NCBI RefSeq assembly: GCF_002803845.1
Contig: NZ_CP024985.1
Coordinates: 3,224,001-3,288,000, forward strand
Direction: 5' to 3'
Length of the DNA: 64,000 nucleotides
Source: Streptomyces lavendulae subsp. lavendulae
GTDB taxonomy: Bacteria > Actinomycetota > Actinomycetes > Streptomycetales > Streptomycetaceae
The first letter of the stretch is position 1. Every line of letters begins with the position of its first letter. The position numbers were made by a program, and so were the translations under genes. Under the pieces are notes generated by a model that ran no database searches, had not been told where the DNA came from, and was given only the letters and a program-made list of their open reading frames with translations. Below are positions 59,392-64,000 of the stretch, piece after piece.

Positions 59392-60387
59392 GTGGAAATC
59401 ACTGCCGGTGGGCTGCTGGAGATCCGTATCACCCCGGCTGACGTGGGTAAACGAGTCTCTGTACGACGGGTGGAGGGCGAGGCCGGGGTACCCCCTGTCT
59501 TCTCCGACGCCGTCGGGGTTCTCACATCCTGGAACCAGGGTGTGCTGACGATCACACGCAAGGACGGCGTGTCCGTCCACATTTCGGAATCCTCGCTGGT
59601 AGCGGGCAAGGTCGTGCCCCCCGCACCGGCCCGTCGGCGGGGTCCGGCGGCCTCCTTCGAGGAGCTCGCGCGGGTCACGGCGCGGGCCTGGCGGCCGCTG
59701 GAGAGCGAGGCGCTGGGCGAGTGGACCCTGCGGGCCGCCGGGGGGTTCACCCGGCGGGCCAACTCGGTGCTCCCGCTCGGCGATCCCGGGATACCCCTGG
59801 ACGGAGCACTCGCGCGGGTGAGCGCGTGGTACGCGGAACGCGGACTTCCGGCGTACGTGCAGGCGGCGACGGGCGCGGCCGGCACGCAGGAGCTGCTCTG
59901 CGCGGAGCTGGAGCGGCGCGGCTGGGTCAACGAGGTCTCCGCGGAGGTGCGGATCGGGGCGCTCGCGCCGGTCGGCGAGGCGGACGCGGACGAGTCGGTC
60001 TCGGCCGCCGTGACGCTGACCCGGACCCCGGACGAGGACTGGCTGGGCCGCTACGGCAAGGTCCGGGACCCGGAGCTGGCCCGGCGGATGCTGGTCGAGG
60101 GGCCGTCGGTGTGGTTCGCCTCCCTCGGCGGCGGGCGGGCCGTGGGGCGCATGGTGGTGGACGGGCGCTGGGCGGGCTTCGGCGCCGTGACGGTCGACCC
60201 CGGGTACCGGCGCCGGGGGCTCGCGACGGCCGTGATGGCGGTGCTGGCGCGGCGGGCGCTGGAGGAGGGCGCGTCGGCCGCGTGGCTGCAGGTGGAGACC
60301 GACAACCCGGGGGCCCGCGCCCTCTACGACGGGCTGGGTTTCGCCACCCACCACGCCTACCACCACTTCCGGGAGGGGGCCCGGTGA
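59392..60387 (+). CDS. Two-domain GNAT acetyltransferase
   Basis: 331 aa, GTG start. An N-terminal small beta-barrel domain (ITPADVGKRVSVRRVEGEAG ... GVLTITRKDGVSVHISESSLVAGKVV) is joined to a GNAT domain. In the latter, acetyl-CoA binding is VDPGYRRRGLATAVMAVL and the C-terminal strand ALYDGLGFATHHAYHHF. The substrate is unknown. Its stop overlaps the next gene by 4 bp (GTGA). Confidence 0.9.
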   Translation: MEITAGGLLEIRITPADVGKRVSVRRVEGEAGVPPVFSDAVGVLTSWNQGVLTITRKDGVSVHISESSLVAGKVVPPAPARRRGPAASFEELARVTARAWRPLESEALGEWTLRAAGGFTRRANSVLPLGDPGIPLDGALARVSAWYAERGLPAYVQAATGAAGTQELLCAELERRGWVNEVSAEVRIGALAPVGEADADESVSAAVTLTRTPDEDWLGRYGKVRDPELARRMLVEGPSVWFASLGGGRAVGRMVVDGRWAGFGAVTVDPGYRRRGLATAVMAVLARRALEEGASAAWLQVETDNPGARALYDGLGFATHHAYHHFREGAR

Positions 60388-61175
60388 GCGCGGCGACGCG
60401 GGAGCAGTTCGCGGCGGAGGCCCGCGCCGAGCGGCCGGACCTGGCGCAGCTGTGCCTGCTGCTGGCGGCGGAGGCCGACCCGGCGCTCGACGAACGGGCC
60501 ATGGACTGGGCGCAGATCGAGCTGGACCGGCTCGCGGGGATGCTTCCGTACGGGCTGCGGGGGGCGCGGGCGTGGGCCTCGGCGGTGACGGAGCTGCTCG
60601 GGGGCCGGATGGGCTTCCACGGCACCCCGGCCGACTACGACCGGCTGTCGTCCTCGCTGCTGCACGAGGTGCTGCGGCGTCGGCGGGGGCTGCCGATCCT
60701 GCTGTCGGTGGTGTGGCTGGAGGTCGCCCGGCGGGCCGGGGCGCCGGTCTACGGGCTGGGGCTGCCGGGCCACTTCGTGATCGGCTTCGGGGATCCGGAG
60801 GAGGGGGTCGTCGCGGACCCGTTCGCGGGCGGGGCCTCGCTGGGCGCGGGCCCGGCGGAGCTGGCCGCGGGGCCGCGGACGCCGGCCCGGACCCTGGACA
60901 TCGTGCTGCGGATCCTGAACAACATCCGGGCGTGGGCCTCCTCGCGGCCCGAGCAGTCGGGGGTGGCGCTGTGGGCGCTGGACCTGGCGCTCCTGCTGCC
61001 GTCGCATCCGGCGAAGCTGCGGTACGAGCGGGCGCGGCTGCTGGTGGAGCGGGGGGCGTTCCGGGAGGGGGCGGGTGAGCTGGAGGCGTACGCGGAGGTG
61101 ATGGACGCGGTGGACGCCGATGCGGCGGTCCGCATCCGAGCGGAAGCCGTCTCCGCCCGCGCCCTCCTGAACTGA
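60384..61175 (+). CDS. SirB1/transglutaminase-like domain protein
   Basis: 263 aa, GTG start overlapping the GNAT stop. N-terminal SirB1-type transglutaminase-like region: LSSSLLHEVLRRRRGLPILLSVVWLEVARRAGAPVYGLGLPGHFVIGF, where the His is conserved. A helical tail (AKLRYERARLLVERGAFREGAGELEAYAEV) looks TPR-like. No classic Cys-His-Asp triad is clear, as in most SirB1 proteins. Coupled with the acetyltransferase; function unknown. Confidence 0.85.
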   Translation: MSAATREQFAAEARAERPDLAQLCLLLAAEADPALDERAMDWAQIELDRLAGMLPYGLRGARAWASAVTELLGGRMGFHGTPADYDRLSSSLLHEVLRRRRGLPILLSVVWLEVARRAGAPVYGLGLPGHFVIGFGDPEEGVVADPFAGGASLGAGPAELAAGPRTPARTLDIVLRILNNIRAWASSRPEQSGVALWALDLALLLPSHPAKLRYERARLLVERGAFREGAGELEAYAEVMDAVDADAAVRIRAEAVSARALLN

Positions 61176-61199
61176 CCCTCCCCGCGGGCGGGAGCGGGG

Positions 61200-61327
61200 G
61201 CGAAGACGCCGCTGCGCGGGCTGTCCCCCACCCGCCCTTCCTCCGTTCCCGCCTCAGTCGCCGGCGCGGCTGGAAGATCCAGCCCCGCCGGCGTTCGAGG
61301 CGCGGGGGTCCGGGGGCGGAGCCCCCG
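61200..61327. repeat. Intergenic inverted repeat, second copy of the 37.5-kb family
   Basis: The module 'gccgctgcgcgggctgtccc' and the inverted arms cgcctcagtcgccggcgcgg.../...cgccggcgttcgaggcg recur here with about 85-90 % identity by eye to 37.5-37.8 kb. It sits between convergent genes and probably acts as a terminator. Confidence 0.75.
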
Positions 61328-61948
61328 CTAGAGCCAGCCCTTCTCGCGGGCCACGCGTACCGCTTCGGCGCGGTTGCGGGCCGCCAGTTTCTGGATGGCC
61401 GTCGAGAGGTAGTTGCGGACCGTGCCCTGCGAGAGGTTCAGGCGGGCCGCCAGTTCGGCGTTGGTCGCGCCGGAGTCCGCCTCCCGCAGGACCTCCCGTT
61501 CGCGGTCCGTCAGCGGGTTCGCGCCCTCCGCCAGGGCCGCCGCCGCGAGGGTGGGGTCGATGACGCGCTCCCCCGCCAGGACCCTGCGCACCGCGTCGGC
61601 GAGCTGCGCCGCCGGGGCGTCCTTGACCAGGAAGGCGGAGGCGCCCGCCTCCATCGCGCCGCGGAGGTAGCCGGGCCGGCCGAAGGTGGTCAGGACGACG
61701 ATCTTGAGGGAGGGGAGGGAGCGTCGGAGTTCCGCCGCGGCCTCGATGCCGGTCATGCCGGGCATCTCTATGTCGAGGAGCGCGACGTTCACGTCGTGGC
61801 TCCGGGCCGCGGCGACCACCTCGTCGCCCCGCGCCACCTGGGCCAGCACCTCGATGTCCGGCTCCAGCCCCAGGAGGGCGGCGAGGGCCTCGCGGACCAT
61901 CGACTGGTCCTCGGCCAGCAGGATGCGGATCGGTGCGGCTGGGGTCAT
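61328..61948 (-). CDS. NarL/LuxR-type response regulator
   Basis: 206 aa, ATG overlapping the kinase stop by 4 bp. Receiver domain: acidic pocket ILLAEDQ, phospho-acceptor Asp59 in VALLDIEMPG, LVKDAP. C-terminal LuxR helix-turn-helix: NPLTDREREVLREADSGATNAELAARLNLSQGTVRNYLSTAIQKL. It is activated by the adjacent DesK-type kinase and probably controls the ABC-2 exporter encoded upstream. Confidence 0.94.
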   Translation of the reverse strand: MTPAAPIRILLAEDQSMVREALAALLGLEPDIEVLAQVARGDEVVAAARSHDVNVALLDIEMPGMTGIEAAAELRRSLPSLKIVVLTTFGRPGYLRGAMEAGASAFLVKDAPAAQLADAVRRVLAGERVIDPTLAAAALAEGANPLTDREREVLREADSGATNAELAARLNLSQGTVRNYLSTAIQKLAARNRAEAVRVAREKGWL

Positions 61949-63126
61949 GAGGAGGATCCTAGGGGGACCCGGGCGCACAGCCGGAAGCCGGTCTTGCCCG
62001 CGGGGCCCGCGGCCAGGCTGCCGCCGACCGCCTCCAGCCGTTCCGTCAGCCCGGTCAGGCCGTTGCCGTGGTTGCCGGGGCCGCCCGCGCCGTCGTCGCG
62101 GACGGTCAGTTCCATGACGGGGCCCGCGAGGGTCTGGCAGGCCTCCAGGGTGACGGTGCACCGCTTGGCCCCGCTGTGCCGGACGACGTTGGTGACGGCC
62201 TCGCGCAGCGACCAGGCCAGGGCCGACTCCGTCTCCTCCGGGAGTTCCCCCGGGGCGTCGGTCGGCAGGTCGGCCGTCACCCCCGCGGCCGTCAGGGCCG
62301 TGCGGGCCCCGGCCAGTTCCCCGGGGAGCGTGGGGCGCCGGTAGCCGCTGACGGCCTCCCGTACGTCGACCAGCGCCTGCCGGCAGACCTGCTCGATGTC
62401 CGCGACCTGCCGGGCGGCCCGGTCGGGGTGGTCCGGCAGCATCCGGCCCGCGAGTTCGCTCTTCAGCGTGATCAGCGACAGCGAGTGGCCCAGCAGGTCG
62501 TGCAGGTCGCGGGCCATCCGCAGGCGTTCCTCGTTGGCCGCGAGCTGGGCCACGGTGGCCCGGGCCTCCCTCAGCTGCGTGGTGGTGCGGAGCATCGCCT
62601 GGACGCCGACCATCGCGAATCCGCCCATCAGGGCCGGGAGCAGCAGCCCCACCAGGTAGTGGTCGCCGTCGGGCACCAGGAAGGCCGTCGCGGTGAGCAG
62701 GGCGGTGGCGGCGGGGACGGTCCAGCGGGAGTACTCCCCGGGCAGGGCGGCGCCCGAGGAGATGGCCACGTAGACGAAGAGGACGAGCCATTCGCGGCCC
62801 AGGGCCAGCGACAGGACGACGGCCAGGGCCGCGAGGACGCCGAGCGTGACCAGGACCCGGCCGAGGAAGACCCGGGGCCCGGCCCGCAGGGCGAGGATCA
62901 GGTACGCGGCGGCGAACGCGGCGAGGCCGAGGACCCCGAGGGTCCGGGCCCCGGCGCTGTGTCCGCCGCGGACCAGGTCGAGGACGGGGGCGCTGAGGTA
63001 GAAGAGCCACAGCCCCGTCCAGAACAGCTTCACGGCGTGCTGGCGGCGGTTCTCGGGCGGGATCCCGATGCGGACGCCGTCCCTCGTCCGCGTCGCGTCC
63101 CCGTGGTCGTCGACCGTCACTGCCAT
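61945..63126 (-). CDS. DesK-type sensor histidine kinase
   Basis: 393 aa. Five or six N-terminal membrane helices (about 33-180) without a large outer sensor domain, HisKA_3 phospho-site His209 in RMARDLHDLLGHSLSLI, and ATPase boxes REAVTNVVRHSGAK and GNHGNGLTGLTERLEAVGG. Partner of the response regulator encoded next. Its 7-bp distance to the ABC-2 permease gene supports one operon. Confidence 0.93.
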   Translation of the reverse strand: MAVTVDDHGDATRTRDGVRIGIPPENRRQHAVKLFWTGLWLFYLSAPVLDLVRGGHSAGARTLGVLGLAAFAAAYLILALRAGPRVFLGRVLVTLGVLAALAVVLSLALGREWLVLFVYVAISSGAALPGEYSRWTVPAATALLTATAFLVPDGDHYLVGLLLPALMGGFAMVGVQAMLRTTTQLREARATVAQLAANEERLRMARDLHDLLGHSLSLITLKSELAGRMLPDHPDRAARQVADIEQVCRQALVDVREAVSGYRRPTLPGELAGARTALTAAGVTADLPTDAPGELPEETESALAWSLREAVTNVVRHSGAKRCTVTLEACQTLAGPVMELTVRDDGAGGPGNHGNGLTGLTERLEAVGGSLAAGPAGKTGFRLCARVPLGSSS

Positions 63127-63133
63127 CTCTGCG

Positions 63134-63886
63134 TCACGCCTTCAGCGAGTCCTTGCGGTACAGCCAGGCGGCCGCACCGGTGAAGAGTACGAAGTACCCG
63201 GCGAGGATCGCCACGTCCTTGACGTGCGGTGCGCCGCCCAGCTCGATCGCCTGGCCCAGGCCCGCGTAGGCGTGGGTGGGCAGCCACTCGCAGATGTTCC
63301 GGAGCCACTGCGGGAAGGCCGCGGTGGGCATCCACAGGCCGCCGAGGATCGAGAGGCCGAAGTAGAGGAGCATCGTGATGGGGCGGACGTTGTCCCCGCT
63401 GGCGCAGTAGCCGATGGCCACGCCCAGCGCGGCGAAGACCAGGCTGCCGGCCCAGATCGCGAGGGTGAGGGCGAACCACTGCCAGACCTCGAACCGGACG
63501 CCCTTGGCCGCGGCGGCCACCCCGAAGACGACCAGGATGGCGGGCAGGGAGAGCACGCCCGCGCTGGCGGTCTTGGCGAGGACGTAGCCGCGGCCGGGCA
63601 GGGCGGTCAGGCGCAGCTGGCGGACCCAGCCCTTCTCCCGCTCCTTGGCGATGCGTTCGCTGTTGCCCACCAGGACGGCGGTCAGCGCGCCGAAGGAGGC
63701 CATGGCGACCATGTAGAAGGCGGGCATCGTCAGTTCGGTGCCCATGACCTTGGTGGTGCCGCTCAGGGTGCCGCCGAGCATCAGGAAGAGGGCGGCGGGG
63801 TACATCACGGTGAAGAACAGGTACTTCTTGTTGCGCAGGGCGCGGATCACTTCCAGCTTGATCAGCTGGTACGTTCCGGCGTTCAT
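63134..63886 (-). CDS. ABC-2 type permease
   Basis: 250 aa, six helices (LFFTVMYPAALFLMLGGTLSG, MPAFYMVAMASFGALTAVLV, TASAGVLSLPAILVVFGVAA, WQWFALTLAIWAGSLVFAALGVAIGY, ITMLLYFGLSILGGLWMP, KDVAILAGYFVLFTGAAAWLY). ABC-2 exporter subunit; starts inside the end of the ATPase gene (ATGA overlap). Substrate unknown; drugs, lantibiotics or lipids are typical. Confidence 0.92.
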   Translation of the reverse strand: MNAGTYQLIKLEVIRALRNKKYLFFTVMYPAALFLMLGGTLSGTTKVMGTELTMPAFYMVAMASFGALTAVLVGNSERIAKEREKGWVRQLRLTALPGRGYVLAKTASAGVLSLPAILVVFGVAAAAKGVRFEVWQWFALTLAIWAGSLVFAALGVAIGYCASGDNVRPITMLLYFGLSILGGLWMPTAAFPQWLRNICEWLPTHAYAGLGQAIELGGAPHVKDVAILAGYFVLFTGAAAWLYRKDSLKA

Positions 63887-64000
63887 CGGGTGGCCTCCTC
63901 GGCCTCGGTGAGGGCGATGAAGGCCTGCTCCAGGCCGAGGCCCGCGACCTCCAGGTTCCGGGGGTAGAGACCGAGCGCGTACACGGCGTGCACGGTCGCG
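63883..64000 (-). CDS. ABC transporter ATP-binding protein, C-terminal end only
   Basis: The last 38 codons of an ORF continuing beyond the window: it reads ...VYALGLYPRNLEVAGLGLEQ, then AFIALTEAEEATR, stop. 'LEQAFIALT' is the usual end of ABC-2 partner ATPases (DrrA type). Its stop overlaps the permease start. The Walker motifs are outside the window, so the identity rests on position and the tail motif. Confidence 0.75.
   Translation of the reverse strand, partial: ATVHAVYALGLYPRNLEVAGLGLEQAFIALTEAEEATR

Noticed and set aside
1..64000. Secondary-metabolite cluster, prophage or integrative element
   Set aside because: No PKS/NRPS modules, integrase, transposase, att duplication or tRNA gene seen; gene order looks like core chromosome.

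Overview
This is a stretch of high-GC (about 72 %), gene-dense chromosomal DNA typical of Streptomyces. The evidence is the codon pattern, frequent GTG starts, GGAGG-type ribosome binding sites, many 4-bp ATGA/GTGA gene overlaps, long perfect GC-rich terminator hairpins, and several actinobacterial families (AdnAB, MoeZ, DUF3152, DUF3107, DUF3117, DUF6758, an ECF sigma/anti-sigma/HtrA/TatB group). No rRNA, tRNA, prophage, transposase or CRISPR array was seen. From memory, the order of many genes in the right half matches Mycobacterium tuberculosis Rv1177-Rv1239c (fdxC, dapC, dapE, LOG protein, folP2, DivIVA-like protein, tagA, O-methyltransferase, sigE, rseA, htrA, tatB, mrp, MgtE_N/CBS protein, corA), so this is core chromosome.

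Layout. 1-9.1 kb: the end of an M20 dipeptidase gene, then DNA repair genes (AdnB and AdnA motor-nucleases and an alkyltransferase-like protein), all on the minus strand. 9.2-15.4 kb: a large membrane protein joining a kinase-like region to a flippase-like domain, a HemY-like oxidase that appears to lack an internal block, and a secreted S33 peptidase. 15.4-21.2 kb, minus strand: MoeZ, then a four-gene locus (PelF-like glycosyltransferase, membrane protein, sugar epimerase, spherulin-4/GH135-like protein) that looks like an aminosugar-polymer module. 21.2-27 kb, minus: a peptide ABC transporter operon preceded by an apparently leaderless 31-codon ORF and a hairpin. 27-32.3 kb: a zinc-protease-like DUF3152 protein, hydrolase, small acidic protein, TetR regulator, DUF3107, a small membrane protein and a ferritin-like protein. 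32.3-36.5 kb: DEAD-box helicase with a long structured leader and probable CTG start, a hydrolase, a 50-aa protein and a MarC-family protein. 36.5-44.3 kb: PHP phosphoesterase, a repeat-rich spacer, DUF6758, suppressor-of-fused protein, CorA, a lipoprotein, and an MgtE_N/CBS plus DUF1003 pair. 44.3-51 kb: Mrp ATPase, TatB, HtrA, anti-sigma, ECF sigma, O-methyltransferase, DUF3117. 51-61.2 kb: enoyl-CoA hydratase, Tag glycosylase, DivIVA-domain protein, FolP2-like protein, LOG protein, DapE, a lysozyme-fold-like protein, a secreted repeat protein, DapC, ferredoxin, GNAT, SirB1/transglutaminase-like protein. 61.3-64 kb: a two-component system with an ABC-2 exporter.

Themes: double-strand-break resection and alkylation repair (AdnAB, ATL, Tag); envelope stress and protein export (sigma/anti-sigma/HtrA/TatB); lysine/diaminopimelate synthesis (DapC, DapE); magnesium handling (CorA, MgtE_N/CBS); and cell-surface polymer and peptide uptake. 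The least explained features are the glycan locus, the leader ORF with its hairpin, the HemY gap, and the structured leader of the helicase gene.
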